64,000 nt of DNA. It comes from a bacterium 210917-SL.2.15 (GTDB lineage Bacteria > Bacillota > Clostridia > Oscillospirales > Oscillospiraceae). The stretch lies in contig JAJCJC010000003.1 of NCBI GenBank assembly GCA_020555605.1, positions 124,001-188,000 on the forward strand. Reading direction: 5' to 3'. The notes beneath the pieces are model-generated. The model did not search any database and had not been told where the DNA came from. It worked only from the letters and a program-made list of their open reading frames with translations. Positions 15,923 to 26,110 of this stretch are shown piece by piece; position 1 is the stretch's first letter, and the number at the start of each line of letters is the position of its first letter. The position numbers and the translations under genes were made by a program.

Positions 15923-16262
15923 CTGGGGCGAGGCCTGTGTGGCGGCATATCTGCGCCAGCAAGGGTATTGCATTGAGGCGAGTCAATTTCGTTGCCGTAT
16001 GGGAGAGGTTGATCTGATCGCCAGCCGGGACGGCGTGCTTTGTTTTGTAGAGGTCAAAACGCGGTCGAAAACGGAGCATGGACTGCCCCGGGAATTTGTC
16101 GGGCCTTCCAAACAGCGGCGCATTCGTGCGGCGGCGGCACAGTATCTGGCACGTTGCGCGCTGGATTGCCCGGTGCGTTTTGATGTAGCCGAGGTTTATA
16201 CCGGTGGCGCGTTGAATGAAGCGAACGTAAGAATTGAGTATTTGGAAGCAGCCTTTGAATAA
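15897..16262 (+). CDS. YraN/UPF0102-family endonuclease-like protein
   Basis: A 121-residue protein of the UPF0102 family with a restriction-endonuclease-like fold. The core motif is GEVDLIASRDGVLCFVEVKTR (residues 36-56), holding the acidic and lysine residues of a PD-(D/E)xK nuclease site. Its biological role is unclear; Holliday-junction-related or DNA-uptake functions have been suggested for relatives. The start GTG overlaps the end of rnhB by 26 bases, behind GGGAGG. Being the direct neighbour of rnhB is the normal context for this family. Confidence 0.9.
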   Translation: MNAKKLTGDWGEACVAAYLRQQGYCIEASQFRCRMGEVDLIASRDGVLCFVEVKTRSKTEHGLPREFVGPSKQRRIRAAAAQYLARCALDCPVRFDVAEVYTGGALNEANVRIEYLEAAFE

Positions 16263-16290
16263 AGCCGGACGCAGGCAAAGGAGGAATGCT

Positions 16291-17235
16291 ATGCTGCCCT
16301 TTTCGTTTTTTGATGCGCATTGTGATACATTGAGTTGTTGCTCGCACCTGGGATGGGATCTTTGCAGCAGCCCTGGACACACGGATTTGGAGCGGGGCGC
16401 ACAATTTCAGCACTATGCACAGGTATTTGCCATCTTTCATGATGCAGCCCGGGCACCCTCGGACGGTATGTTCGCCGAGTGCTGCCGGCAGGCAGAAGAA
16501 TTTTTTGCGCAGATGAAGCGCAATGCGGCGCTGGTGGCGCCCTGCCGCACGGCGGCAGATCTGGAACAAGCAGAGCGTGTAGGAAAATGTGCGGCGGTGC
16601 TGTCCATTGAGGGAGCGGATCTGCTGGAATGTGACCCGGCACGGCTTGAGACGGCAGCGCAATGGGGCGTGAAGCTCATCAATCTCACTTGGAACCGGGC
16701 CAATGCTTTGTCCGGCTCTCATCTGGAAGAGCCGGAGCGGGGACTGAGTGCGCAGGGAAGAGACTTTGTGCGCTGTGCGCAGAGCCTTGGTATTTTGATG
16801 GATGTGTCGCATCTGTCCGATGCAGGCTTTTGGGATCTGATGGATTGGACCGAAAAGCCTGTGGTGGCCAGCCACAGCGATGCCAGAGCGCTATGCCCCA
16901 ACACGCGGAATCTGACCGATGAGATGTTCCGTGCCATCTGTAACACCGGAGGCTTTGCTGGTTTGAATTTCTATACGCCATTCCTTGGCCTCGACCATTC
17001 TCTGAATGCCGTGTTCGCCCATTTGGAGCATTTCCTCGACTTGGGCGGTGAAAAGCATGTGGGCTTTGGCGGCGACTGGGACGGCTGCGACCGGATGCCA
17101 AACGGCATCCGCGGTGTGCAGGATATGGAACGGATTTATGAGGGGATGCTCCGGCGTAATTACAGTGCGGAGTTAATCGAGGATTTGTTTTATAAAAATC
17201 TTAAGCGGGTGCTTTATGAGCAATCAGAACGATAA
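16291..17235 (+). CDS. Membrane-dipeptidase-family (M19) peptidase
   Basis: A 314-residue zinc dipeptidase of the renal-dipeptidase family. Metal ligands are visible in the N-terminal DAHCD (His10, Asp12), the bridging Glu in SIEGAD, and histidines in DVSHLSD and VASHSDAR. GFGGDWDGCD near the C-terminus is also family-typical. Bacterial members hydrolyse dipeptides including those with a D-residue; here the enzyme appears cytoplasmic, with no signal peptide. ATG 16291 follows AAAGGAGG. It is in line with thrC downstream, 15 bases apart, without obvious pathway connection. Confidence 0.92.
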   Translation: MLPFSFFDAHCDTLSCCSHLGWDLCSSPGHTDLERGAQFQHYAQVFAIFHDAARAPSDGMFAECCRQAEEFFAQMKRNAALVAPCRTAADLEQAERVGKCAAVLSIEGADLLECDPARLETAAQWGVKLINLTWNRANALSGSHLEEPERGLSAQGRDFVRCAQSLGILMDVSHLSDAGFWDLMDWTEKPVVASHSDARALCPNTRNLTDEMFRAICNTGGFAGLNFYTPFLGLDHSLNAVFAHLEHFLDLGGEKHVGFGGDWDGCDRMPNGIRGVQDMERIYEGMLRRNYSAELIEDLFYKNLKRVLYEQSER

Positions 17236-17250
17236 GGAGTGATGCAAACC

Positions 17251-18738
17251 ATGCATTATTTGAGCACAAGAGACCATACACTGCGCTATACTGCTGCAGA
17301 GGCGATCAAGCAGGGGTTGTCCCGGGACGGCGGGCTGTTTCTGCCAGAAACACTGCCCACGCTGAGTGTCCAGCAGATGAAAGCGATGGAGTCCATGTCC
17401 TATCAGGAGCGGGCCGTGGAGATTATGAGCATGTTTTTGGAGGACTACAGCCGAGAAGAGCTGCGCGCGTTTGCAGATGCGGCCTACAGTTCGGAAAAAT
17501 TCGACGATCCCGCTGTGGCTCCGGTGCGGTCTCTAGATGCGGCGACGCACTGCCTGGAGCTGTGGCACGGTCCCACTAGCGCGTTTAAGGATATGGCCCT
17601 GCAGATGCTTCCGCATTTGCTGTACGCCAGCCTGAAAAAAACCGGCGAGGAAAAAACCGCCTGTATTCTGGTAGCGACCTCCGGCGATACCGGAAAAGCG
17701 GCGCTGGAAGGGTTTCGGGATGTGGATCACACCAAGATCATGGTGTTTTATCCCAAGGACGGCGTGTCTGCGATCCAGAAACTGCAGATGGTGACCCAGG
17801 AAGGCAGCAATGTCAGCGTGTATGCTGTCTTGGGCAACTTTGACGATGCCCAGACTGGCGTTAAGCGCATTTTTTCTGATGAAGCGATCCGTGCACAGCT
17901 GCTGGAGCGGGGCTATTTCCTTTCTTCTGCCAACTCGATCAACTGGGGCCGCGTGCTGCCGCAGGTGGTCTACTATGTGTCTGTTTGCTGCGATCTTCTC
18001 CGGGAGGGGAAGCTCAAAGAAGGGGAGAAGGTTAACCTCTGTGTCCCAACAGGCAATTTCGGCAATATTCTTTCGGCATACTATGCCAAATGCATGGGCG
18101 CGCCCATCGCAAAACTAATCTGTGCGTCCAATCGAAACGACGTGCTGACGGAATTCTTGCGCACTGGCGTGTACGACCGTAACCGCCCATTCTATACTAC
18201 CATGTCGCCTTCAATGGATATCCTGATCTCCAGTAACCTCGAGCGTCTGCTCTATGCGCTCTCCGGTGGCAATGACGCTGAAGTGCGCAGTTATATGGAA
18301 CAGCTGAACACTGCGGGCCGGTATCAGGTCAGCGATGCTGTTTTGGCTAAAGTGCGTGAGTTGTTCTGGGCTGGCTCCTGCGGCGAAGAGGATACGATGA
18401 ACACGATCAGCCGCTATTACACACAGCGGAATTATTTGATGGATACCCATACCGCTGTGGCGGCCAATGTGCTGGAACAATACCGCGCCGAAACCGGCGA
18501 CGGTGGCCCGGCTGTGGTGGCTTCCACTGCCAGTCCGTACAAATTCTGCAGCCCCGTGCTGCGTGCCATCGGCGCTGTACCGGTGGGCGACGGAGTGGAG
18601 CTGATTGCGCAACTGCAGGAGGCCGCCGGCGTGAAAGCACCCTGGCGCCTGGCAGAGCTGGGTGGTAAGATGGTGCGCTTTACCGGGAGCACGGAGAAGC
18701 AGGCCATGGAACAGGTTGTGCTGGATTACCTGAACTGA
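17251..18738 (+). CDS. thrC: Threonine synthase
   Basis: A PLP enzyme of 495 residues converting O-phosphohomoserine to threonine. The PLP-binding lysine is Lys113 in TSAFKDMALQ. The phosphate-binding ATSGDTGKAALEG segment follows about residue 150. It starts in the typical way (MHYLSTRD). Length fits the long ThrC class used by Gram-negative bacteria and many Clostridia. ATG 17251 is chosen because AAGGAG (17234-17239) lies 11 bases upstream; the in-frame GTG and ATG just before overlap or crowd that site. With asd elsewhere in the window it supplies part of the aspartate pathway. Confidence 0.96.
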   Translation: MHYLSTRDHTLRYTAAEAIKQGLSRDGGLFLPETLPTLSVQQMKAMESMSYQERAVEIMSMFLEDYSREELRAFADAAYSSEKFDDPAVAPVRSLDAATHCLELWHGPTSAFKDMALQMLPHLLYASLKKTGEEKTACILVATSGDTGKAALEGFRDVDHTKIMVFYPKDGVSAIQKLQMVTQEGSNVSVYAVLGNFDDAQTGVKRIFSDEAIRAQLLERGYFLSSANSINWGRVLPQVVYYVSVCCDLLREGKLKEGEKVNLCVPTGNFGNILSAYYAKCMGAPIAKLICASNRNDVLTEFLRTGVYDRNRPFYTTMSPSMDILISSNLERLLYALSGGNDAEVRSYMEQLNTAGRYQVSDAVLAKVRELFWAGSCGEEDTMNTISRYYTQRNYLMDTHTAVAANVLEQYRAETGDGGPAVVASTASPYKFCSPVLRAIGAVPVGDGVELIAQLQEAAGVKAPWRLAELGGKMVRFTGSTEKQAMEQVVLDYLN

Positions 18739-18758
18739 GAAGGCCCTGGAGGAACAGC

Positions 18759-19451
18759 ATGGGATTATATGCGATCGGTGATCTTCATCTGTCGCTATCG
18801 GTGAACAAACCGATGGACATTTTCGGCGAGGTCTGGAAAGACCATACCGAAAAGCTCCGTGCGAGTTTTTCGCAGCTGCGGGAAGAGGATACTATTGTGC
18901 TTTGCGGGGACACGTCCTGGGGGATCTCCTTAGAGGAGGCGCTGGAGGATTTTCGCTTTCTGGACCGGCTGCCGGGTCAGAAGATCCTTTTGAAAGGGAA
19001 CCATGACTACTGGTGGGAAACAGCGTCAAAAATGAATGCTTTTTTTCAGAAGAACGGGATCCATACGCTCAAATTGCTGCACAACAACTGCTTTTTTTAT
19101 AGGGATTATGCCCTGTGCGGCACGCGCGGCTGGTTCAGCGACGAAGAAACACCGGATATGGCGCACAACCGCAAGGTGCTCAACCGGGAGGTGATGCGGT
19201 TGGAAACATCGCTGAAGGCGGCCGGGAATAGAGCGATCCTGTGTTTCCTGCATTACCCGCCCCTGTATCAGGGCTATACCTGTCCGGAGATCTTGGAGCT
19301 TCTGCATCGATATCCTGTGAAAGCGTGTTATTACGGGCATCTTCACGGGCCAAGTCACAAGCGGGCCATTGAGGGAGTACGCGCAGGCGTCGATTTTTCC
19401 CTGATCGCAGCGGATTATCTGCGCTTCCAATTGAAAAAAATCTGTGAATAA
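18759..19451 (+). CDS. Calcineurin-like metallophosphoesterase
   Basis: A 230-residue cytoplasmic phosphoesterase with the complete dinuclear-metal motif set: GDLHL (DxH) at residues 7-11, CGDTSWG, GNHDYWW, a histidine in LHYPP, and GHLHG near residue 195. Substrate unknown; this compact bacterial subgroup (often annotated 'serine/threonine phosphatase' or phosphohydrolase) has no agreed function. A Shine-Dalgarno GGAGGAA precedes the ATG. It lies 20 bases after thrC and is probably its last co-transcribed gene. An imperfect A/T-rich hairpin (about 19451-19490) could end the unit. Confidence 0.88.
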   Translation: MGLYAIGDLHLSLSVNKPMDIFGEVWKDHTEKLRASFSQLREEDTIVLCGDTSWGISLEEALEDFRFLDRLPGQKILLKGNHDYWWETASKMNAFFQKNGIHTLKLLHNNCFFYRDYALCGTRGWFSDEETPDMAHNRKVLNREVMRLETSLKAAGNRAILCFLHYPPLYQGYTCPEILELLHRYPVKACYYGHLHGPSHKRAIEGVRAGVDFSLIAADYLRFQLKKICE

Positions 19452-19487
19452 ACAGAAAAAAAGAGTAGCTTTTTCTTACTGTTTCTG

Positions 19488-19516
19488 TTAAAATTATAGA
19501 CTGCGTGTGATATAAA
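19488..19516 (+). promoter_or_regulatory. Probable promoter of tig
   Basis: TTAAAA (19488-19493), 17 bases, TATAAA (19511-19516) with an extended TGA before the -10 hexamer. The -35 is weak. Confidence 0.4.
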
Positions 19517-19543
19517 CTGCACACGGAACGGAGGATAAACAAA

Positions 19544-20827
19544 ATGAATTTGAAAAATGTCGAAAAGCATGAAAAAAATATGGTCACCATGACCGTTGAG
19601 GTTGGCAAGGACGAATTTGCGCCCGCCATTGAAAAAGCATACAAAAAGCAGGTCAAGCAGATGAAGATCCCCGGCTTTCGTCCGGGCCATGCGCCCCGCA
19701 AGGTCATTGAGGGGATGTACGGCGTGGAAATCTTTTTTGACGAGGCGATGAATTTCGCGTTCCCCGAAGCATACCAGGCTGCGCTGGAGGAAGCTAAACT
19801 GGAGCCGGTGGAGCATCCTCAGGTTGAGGTGACCGAGGTCAGCGCCGACGGTTTCACATTCAAGGCCACCTTTGCCAATTACCCCGAGGTCAAGCTGGGC
19901 GAGTACAAGGGCCTGAGCGCGGAGAAGCCCTCTGTCGAGGTCGGCGACGAGGACGTGGACAAAAAGCTGCAGCAGATGCGCGAGCGCAATGCCCGTTTGG
20001 TGAGCGTGGAGCGCGAGGCACAGAATGGCGACACGGCTGTGATTGATTTTGAAGGCAAGAAGGACGGTGTGCCTTTCGACGGCGGTAAGGGTGAGAGTTA
20101 TCCTCTGGAACTGGGTTCCGGTTCGTTTATTCCCGGTTTTGAAGAGCAGATCGTTGGCATGAAAGCGGGCGATGAAAAGGATATCGACGTGACGTTCCCG
20201 GAAGATTACCAGGCTGAGGAACTGGCGGGCAAGCCTGTTGTATTCTCCATTAAGCTTCACGAAGTGAAGGCCAAGGATATGCCTGAACTGGATGACGAGT
20301 TTGCCAAGGACGTGTCGGAGTTTGACACACTGGAGGAGCTGAAGGCTGATCTGCGCAAGAAGGAAGAGGAGAGCCGTGAGGCATCTGCCAAGCAGGCCTT
20401 TGAAAACAATTTGATGGAACTGGTGGCTGCGAACATGGAATGCGATATTCCCGAGGCCATGGTGGAAAATCAGGCCCGCCGTGTGGTGGATGATTACAAG
20501 ATGCAAGTCCAGTCTCAGGGCATGCGCTTTGCCGACTATCTGCAGATGACCGGTATGAAGGAGTCCGATCTGCTGGATTCGGCCAAGGAGCCTGCTCTGC
20601 GTCAGTTGCGCGGCAGCTTGGCACTGGAGGCCATTATCAAGGCTGAAAACATCGAAGCCACTGAAGAAGAGGTGGACGCTGAGATGCAGAAAATGGCGGA
20701 TCAGTATGGCCTTTCTTTGGAGGATGTGAAAAAGTATCTGCGTTCGGCCGATGTGGAGGAGCAAATCAAGCGCGAAAAGGCTCTTAAGCTCGTGGTAGAC
20801 AGCGCCAGCGTGAAGGCTGCGGAATAA
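19544..20827 (+). CDS. tig: Trigger factor (ribosome-associated chaperone and prolyl isomerase)
   Basis: A 427-residue folding factor that sits at the ribosome exit tunnel. The N-terminal domain holds the ribosome-binding signature (GFRPGHAPR, near residues 44-52). The FKBP-like isomerase domain spans about 150-240 (DTAVIDFEGKKDGVPF, GSFIPGFEEQ). The C-terminal arm domain is helical and charged. GGAGG precedes the ATG. It opens the conserved series tig-clpP-clpX-lon-engB, a protein-quality-control cluster common in bacteria. Confidence 0.97.
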   Translation: MNLKNVEKHEKNMVTMTVEVGKDEFAPAIEKAYKKQVKQMKIPGFRPGHAPRKVIEGMYGVEIFFDEAMNFAFPEAYQAALEEAKLEPVEHPQVEVTEVSADGFTFKATFANYPEVKLGEYKGLSAEKPSVEVGDEDVDKKLQQMRERNARLVSVEREAQNGDTAVIDFEGKKDGVPFDGGKGESYPLELGSGSFIPGFEEQIVGMKAGDEKDIDVTFPEDYQAEELAGKPVVFSIKLHEVKAKDMPELDDEFAKDVSEFDTLEELKADLRKKEEESREASAKQAFENNLMELVAANMECDIPEAMVENQARRVVDDYKMQVQSQGMRFADYLQMTGMKESDLLDSAKEPALRQLRGSLALEAIIKAENIEATEEEVDAEMQKMADQYGLSLEDVKKYLRSADVEEQIKREKALKLVVDSASVKAAE

Positions 20828-20905
20828 GGGTGCATGTTCTTTTGAGTGAAAACTGACAATTCTGGCAATACTTAACAGTAGCTATTGGGACAGGAGGCTG
20901 TTATT

Positions 20906-21487
20906 ATGAGTTTAATTCCTTATGTTGTTGAGCAGACCAGCCGCGGCGAGCGATCCTACGATATTTTTTCCCGTCTGCTGAATGACCGCATTATTTTCCT
21001 GGGTGAAGAGGTGAACGATACCACAGCCAGCCTGGTTGTGGCACAGCTGCTGTATTTGGAGGCGCAGGATCCTGACAAGGAGATCCAGATGTATATCAAT
21101 TCTCCCGGCGGCAGCGTTACGGCGGGGATGGCAATTTACGATACCATGCAATACGTGAAATGCGAGGTATCCACCATCTGCATCGGTATGGCTGCCAGTA
21201 TGGGAGCGTTTCTGCTCTCTTCAGGCGCAAAGGGCAAGCGTCTGGCGCTGCCCAATGCCGAGGTGATGATCCATCAGCCTTCGGCGGGCACGCAGGGTAA
21301 GGTCACAGACATGGAGATCGATGTGGAGCACTTCCTGCGGATCAAGAAGCATTTGAATGAGATCCTTGCCAAGAATACCGGCAAAACAGCGGAAGAGGTC
21401 AAGGCGGCCTCGGAGCGCGATCATTGGATGACAGCAGAGGAAGCAAAGGGTTTTGGCCTGATTGATAAGGTCATCTACAGCCGCTGA
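20906..21487 (+). CDS. clpP: ATP-dependent Clp protease proteolytic subunit
   Basis: A 193-residue serine protease forming the tetradecameric ClpP barrel. The catalytic triad is visible as Ser in GMAASMGAF, His in MIHQPS and Asp in ERDHWM. The N-terminal [19 protein letters not shown] is typical. ATG 20906, behind ACAGGAGG, is the start; an earlier ATG seven codons upstream lacks an RBS. It works with ClpX, encoded 22 bases downstream. Confidence 0.98.
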   Translation: MSLIPYVVEQTSRGERSYDIFSRLLNDRIIFLGEEVNDTTASLVVAQLLYLEAQDPDKEIQMYINSPGGSVTAGMAIYDTMQYVKCEVSTICIGMAASMGAFLLSSGAKGKRLALPNAEVMIHQPSAGTQGKVTDMEIDVEHFLRIKKHLNEILAKNTGKTAEEVKAASERDHWMTAEEAKGFGLIDKVIYSR

Positions 21488-21509
21488 GGCGTGGAGGTTT
21501 GTTCCATTT

Positions 21510-22817
21510 ATGAATGATGAAAAAAAGTCGATTCGCTGCTCTTTTTGCGGGAAGCATGAAGACGAGGTCGAACGCATCATTGCCGGTCCTGGCGCCTATA
21601 TTTGCAACGAATGCGTGCAGCTTTGCATGAGTTTGCTGGACGATGAGGGATACGGCGAAGAGCACAACGAGTTTCCTGAGACGGTGGAGCAGCTGCCCAC
21701 GCCGAAGGAAGTCAAGGAGATTCTGGATCAATATGTGATCGGCCAGGAGAGCGCAAAGGTCGCCCTGTCGGTGGCGGTTTACAACCACTATAAGCGCATC
21801 TATTTCGGCGGCAGCAACGATGTGGAGCTGCAAAAGAGCAATATCCTGATGATCGGACCCACCGGAAGCGGCAAGACGCTGTTTGCCCAGACTCTGGCCC
21901 GCATTCTGAAGGTGCCCTTTGCTATTGCCGACGCTACCACGCTGACCGAAGCTGGGTATGTGGGCGACGATGTGGAGAATATTCTGCTCCGGCTGTTGCA
22001 GGCGGCGGATTACGATGTGGAGCGCGCTGAGCACGGCATCATTTATGTCGATGAGATCGATAAAATTGCCCGCAAGAGCGAGAACACATCCATTACCCGC
22101 GACGTGTCCGGCGAAGGCGTGCAGCAGGCTTTGCTGAAGATTTTGGAGGGCACTGTGGCCAATGTCCCGCCCCAGGGCGGCCGCAAGCACCCCCATCAGG
22201 AATTTATCCATATTGACACCACTAATATCCTGTTTATCTGCGGCGGCGCTTTCGACGGTTTGGAAAAAATCATTGAAAAGCGCACCAATAAACAGGGGAT
22301 CGGCTTCGGCAATGAAGTACACAGCAAAAAGGAGCGTCCTGTGGGCGAAGTCCTGAAGGGCGTGCAGCCCCACGATCTGCTGAAGTTCGGTATTATTCCG
22401 GAGCTGGTGGGCCGTCTGCCAGTCGTTGCACCGCTCGAATCTCTGGGCAAGCCCGAACTCGTGCGTATCCTGAAGGAGCCGAAGAATGCGCTCGTGAAGC
22501 AGTATGAGGCGCTGCTGGCCTATGACGATGTGAAGTTGACATTTGCAGATGGCGCGCTGGAGGCTGTGGCGGATAAAGCCATTGAGCGCAATATCGGCGC
22601 CAGAGGTCTGCGCGCTGTTATGGAGGGATTGTTGACGCCGATTATGTATGATATCCCGTCTGACCTTTCCATTGAGCAGGTTGTTATCACGGCGGGGTAT
22701 GTCCGCGGCGAAGAAGACGTGAAGCTGGTCCGCAGTGAGGAACAGGCGTCGCGCCGTGCCAAGCTGCATTCGGAAAAGAAGTCCGGCGGTGTTGTGAATA
22801 GTGCCTCGGCATCTTAA
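21510..22817 (+). CDS. clpX: ATP-dependent Clp protease ATP-binding subunit ClpX
   Basis: A 435-residue AAA+ unfoldase that feeds substrates to ClpP. The N-terminal zinc-binding domain has CSFC and CNEC pairs (about residues 10-40). Walker A is GPTGSGKT near residue 116 and Walker B is [18 protein letters not shown] carries the substrate-gripping pore region, and sensor sequences follow. ATG 21510 is preceded by TGGAGG at 12 bases; an upstream in-frame start would overlap clpP. A terminator follows the gene. Confidence 0.98.
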   Translation: MNDEKKSIRCSFCGKHEDEVERIIAGPGAYICNECVQLCMSLLDDEGYGEEHNEFPETVEQLPTPKEVKEILDQYVIGQESAKVALSVAVYNHYKRIYFGGSNDVELQKSNILMIGPTGSGKTLFAQTLARILKVPFAIADATTLTEAGYVGDDVENILLRLLQAADYDVERAEHGIIYVDEIDKIARKSENTSITRDVSGEGVQQALLKILEGTVANVPPQGGRKHPHQEFIHIDTTNILFICGGAFDGLEKIIEKRTNKQGIGFGNEVHSKKERPVGEVLKGVQPHDLLKFGIIPELVGRLPVVAPLESLGKPELVRILKEPKNALVKQYEALLAYDDVKLTFADGALEAVADKAIERNIGARGLRAVMEGLLTPIMYDIPSDLSIEQVVITAGYVRGEEDVKLVRSEEQASRRAKLHSEKKSGGVVNSASAS

Positions 22818-22831
22818 ATGAAGCATAGCGG

Positions 22832-22864
22832 CAAGGGGGCGTTTTCAAGCGTCCCCTTGTTTTT
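22832..22864 (+). terminator. Terminator after clpX
   Basis: CAAGGGG (22832-22838) pairs with CCCCTTG (22853-22859), extended by GCG/CGT inside, then a run of T. Confidence 0.8.
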
Positions 22865-22903
22865 ACAGCCGCAGCGGCTGTATATCCACACAGGAGGTGT
22901 ATT

Positions 22904-25315
22904 TTGACCATGGAAGAAAAGAACACGAATGTGCCGGTTCTGGCGCTGCGCGGACTGACGATCTTTCCCAATATGCTGATGCATTTTGATGTGGAACGGG
23001 ATATTTCCGTTAAAGCGCTGGAAGCGGCGATGGAGAATAACCAGGATATTTTTCTGGTGGCCCAGCGTGAGATCGCGACGGAGGAGCCGGGGCAGAAGGA
23101 TCTCTACAGCGTCGGAACAGTTTCCCACATTCGTCAGATCCTGCGGGTATCCGAAGGCAATGTCCGCGTGATGATCGAGGGGAAGAGCCGCGCGCGGCTC
23201 AAGGCCCTGCTGCAGACGGAACCCTACCTCTTGGGAGAGGTGGAGCTGCTGCAGGAACGGGAACCTGCCTCCCAGGATACGCTGATGGTGGAGGCGCTGC
23301 TGCGTCAGTGCTACTCGGTGTTTGGGGAATATCACGAAGCGGCGCCGCGCATGAGCACAGAAGTCCTGACCACTGTGCTTTCCAGCCGTGATCCGGGATA
23401 TCTTGCCGATTACATTGCCCAGAATACCAATCTGCGCCATCAGGATAAGCAGGCGATTCTCGAAGAGTTTCAGCCGTTGGAGCGGCTGAAAAACCTGAAC
23501 GGTATCCTGGCACGGGAGCTGGAGGTTCTTTCCATCGAGCAGGATCTGGAAGGAAAGGTGCGCGAACGCCTGGGGCGCATGCAGAAGGATTACATACTAC
23601 GCGAACAGCTGAAGGTGCTGCAGGAGGAATTGGGAGAAGGCGACCCCAATGCAGAGGCAGCGGAATACCAGGAAAAGATCCTGACGCTGCATCTGCCTGA
23701 GGAAATCGAAGAAAAGCTTTTGAAAGAAGTAGAGCGCATGGCAAAACAGCCCTATGGCAGCGCTGAGGGCAGTGTGCTGCGCAACTATCTCGATGTGTGC
23801 CTGGAACTTCCCTGGAATCAGTATAATGAGGATCGCACCGATGTGGCGCAGGCGCGCAAACTTCTGGACCGTGACCATTTTGGCCTGCAGAAGGTCAAGG
23901 AACGCATTTTGGAGCATTTGGCTGTGCGGCAAATCAATCCGGATGCGAAGGGACAGATTTTGTGCCTGGTGGGACCTCCCGGCGTGGGTAAGACCTCCAT
24001 CGCCATTTCGGTGGCGGAGGCGATGAACCGCAAGCTGGCGCGCCTGTCGCTGGGCGGCGTGCGGGATGAGGCGGAGATCCGTGGTCATCGTAAGACGTAT
24101 GTGGGAGCCATGCCTGGCCGCATTGTCAATGCCCTGATTCAATGCGGTTCCATGAATCCGCTGATGGTGCTCGACGAGGTGGATAAGCTGGGCAACGACT
24201 ATCGGGGCGATCCTTCCGCGGCGTTATTGGAAGTGCTTGACAGCGCGCAGAATAGTTCCTTCCGGGATCACTATCTGGAGATCCCATTGGATCTGTCCAA
24301 AATTATGTTTATCACCACAGCCAATACCACTGACACCATTCCGCGTCCCCTTTTAGACCGTATGGAAGTGATCGAGTTGTCCAGCTATACGGACGAGGAA
24401 AAAGTACAGATTGCCAAACGGTATCTGTTGCCCAAGCAGATGGAACTCAACGGCATCAAGCGCACGCAGCTGCGCATCAGCGACGCGGCGCTGCGTGCGG
24501 TGATCGACGGTTATACCCGCGAATCCGGTGTGCGCCGCTTGGACCGGGAGATGGGCCGCATTTGCCGCAAAACGGCCATCCGGCTGGTGGAAGGCGAGGA
24601 GCATCTGCTGAGTGTGACGCCGAAGAATCTGCAGGAGATCCTCGGACCGGTCAAAGTGCATCCCGAGGTGCGCGGCGCAGGAAAGGATCCCGGCGTTGTC
24701 ACAGGCCTTGCCTGGACGGCAGTGGGCGGCGAACTGCTGGAGGTGGAAGTGAACCTTATGGACGGCTCCGGCAAACTGGAGTGCACCGGGAATTTGGGCG
24801 ATGTGATGAAGGAATCCATTCATATCGCTGTGTCTTGCCTGCGCAGCCGCGCCAAACGTTTAGGGATCGATCCCGGTTTTTACAAGGAGCAGGATATCCA
24901 TGTGCATTTCCCTGAGGGGGCGATCCCGAAGGACGGTCCCTCTGCCGGCATTACGATTACCACGGCTATCGTATCGGCCTTGACAGAACAGAAAGTGCGC
25001 CGCGATCTGGCAATGACCGGGGAGATCTCCCTGCATGGACGGGTGCTGCCTATCGGCGGCTTGCGGGAGAAGACCATGGCGGCCCTGCGCAATGGGGTGA
25101 AAACAGTCATCATCCCCAAAGACAACGTGCCGGATCTGGAAGAGATCGATCCTTCGGTCCGCGTGCAGCTGACGTTTGTTCCTGTGGAAACCATTGATGA
25201 AGTCCTGGCCGAAGCGCTGCCTCTGGAGGCGCTGCGCGGAAAGGGAAAGCGGAGCAGCAGCGCTGCGATGCCGGGAAAACGCGAGAGAAAGCCGCGTGCA
25301 TCGATTCGGCAGTAA
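22904..25315 (+). CDS. lon: ATP-dependent protease Lon (LonA)
   Basis: An 803-residue AAA+ serine protease that degrades damaged and regulatory proteins. The N-terminal LON substrate domain (about residues 8-200) and a coiled linker precede the ATPase (Walker A GPPGVGKTS near residue 356) and the Ser-Lys protease domain. The catalytic Ser lies in KDGPSAG near residue 679 and Lys in REKTMAALR near residue 722. AGGAGG is 6 bases before TTG 22904 and 12 before ATG 22910; the TTG start is preferred on spacing, but the difference is only two residues. A basic C-terminal tail (KRERKPRASIRQ) ends it. Confidence 0.98.
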   Translation: MTMEEKNTNVPVLALRGLTIFPNMLMHFDVERDISVKALEAAMENNQDIFLVAQREIATEEPGQKDLYSVGTVSHIRQILRVSEGNVRVMIEGKSRARLKALLQTEPYLLGEVELLQEREPASQDTLMVEALLRQCYSVFGEYHEAAPRMSTEVLTTVLSSRDPGYLADYIAQNTNLRHQDKQAILEEFQPLERLKNLNGILARELEVLSIEQDLEGKVRERLGRMQKDYILREQLKVLQEELGEGDPNAEAAEYQEKILTLHLPEEIEEKLLKEVERMAKQPYGSAEGSVLRNYLDVCLELPWNQYNEDRTDVAQARKLLDRDHFGLQKVKERILEHLAVRQINPDAKGQILCLVGPPGVGKTSIAISVAEAMNRKLARLSLGGVRDEAEIRGHRKTYVGAMPGRIVNALIQCGSMNPLMVLDEVDKLGNDYRGDPSAALLEVLDSAQNSSFRDHYLEIPLDLSKIMFITTANTTDTIPRPLLDRMEVIELSSYTDEEKVQIAKRYLLPKQMELNGIKRTQLRISDAALRAVIDGYTRESGVRRLDREMGRICRKTAIRLVEGEEHLLSVTPKNLQEILGPVKVHPEVRGAGKDPGVVTGLAWTAVGGELLEVEVNLMDGSGKLECTGNLGDVMKESIHIAVSCLRSRAKRLGIDPGFYKEQDIHVHFPEGAIPKDGPSAGITITTAIVSALTEQKVRRDLAMTGEISLHGRVLPIGGLREKTMAALRNGVKTVIIPKDNVPDLEEIDPSVRVQLTFVPVETIDEVLAEALPLEALRGKGKRSSSAAMPGKRERKPRASIRQ

Positions 25316-25341
25316 AGTGCTGAAGAAAAGGAGGAAGGGCG

Positions 25342-25926
25342 TTGAATTTCAGTAAAGCGGAATTTATTCTGTCGGCGGTGGAGCCGTCCAAATTTCTGCG
25401 CGACGGATTGCCGCAGATTGCGTTTGCAGGGCGCTCCAATGTGGGGAAATCTTCGGTCATCAACCGCCTTTTGGGACGCAAGAATTTTGCCCATGTGGGC
25501 GCCACGCCCGGCAAAACATCCCAGGTCAATTATTTTAAGCTGGACGGCGCGGCGTATCTGGTGGACCTGCCGGGCTACGGCTATGCCAAGGTGTCCAAGG
25601 CAGAGCGCGATCGCTGGGGAAAGCTGATGGAGAGCTATTTTGCAACGGGACTGATTTCGCTGGGTGTGCAGATTGTGGATGCCCGCCATCAGCCTACGGC
25701 GGATGACCGGACTATGGCAGAATGGTTTTATGGCACAGGCTGCCCGGTGCTGATCGTGGCCAATAAGCTGGATAAGCTGAAAAAAAGTGAGATCGAACCG
25801 AATCTTGTGCGTATCCGTCAGACGCTTTGTCCGGAGAATGAGGCGGAAGTGATTCCGTTTTCCGCCGAGACCGGGGTGGGTAAGGAAGAACTGATCCATC
25901 GAATTCACAATAAACTACATGCGTAA
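25342..25926 (+). CDS. engB: Ribosome biogenesis GTP-binding protein YsxC/EngB
   Basis: A 194-residue TRAFAC GTPase needed for 50S assembly. G1 GRSNVGKSS is near residues 30-38, the G2 region TPGKTSQ follows, G3 is DLPGYGYA and G4 is NKLDK. The start is TTG behind AAAGGAGGAA. It follows lon by 26 bases, the usual lon-engB arrangement, and closes the cluster at a strong terminator. Confidence 0.97.
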   Translation: MNFSKAEFILSAVEPSKFLRDGLPQIAFAGRSNVGKSSVINRLLGRKNFAHVGATPGKTSQVNYFKLDGAAYLVDLPGYGYAKVSKAERDRWGKLMESYFATGLISLGVQIVDARHQPTADDRTMAEWFYGTGCPVLIVANKLDKLKKSEIEPNLVRIRQTLCPENEAEVIPFSAETGVGKEELIHRIHNKLHA

Positions 25927-25929
25927 GAC

Positions 25930-25966
25930 GCGCGGGGAAGTATGTGCTGCTTCCCCGCGCTTTTTT
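25930..25966 (+). terminator. Terminator after engB
   Basis: GCGCGGGGAAG (25930-25940) with CTTCCCCGCGC (25950-25960), 11 bp perfect, then six T. Confidence 0.92.
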
Positions 25967-26110
25967 GTGCCCTGCGGCGGCAAAAAATTGTAAAGAATCG
26001 GAAAAACTTTTGTTTTTCCCCTATGCAAAAAGGCAAAAATAATATAAAATAGCAAAGGATTCATTTCAGAATAGTTCAGACTTCAGAAAAAACATTGGAG
26101 GGAAAACAGA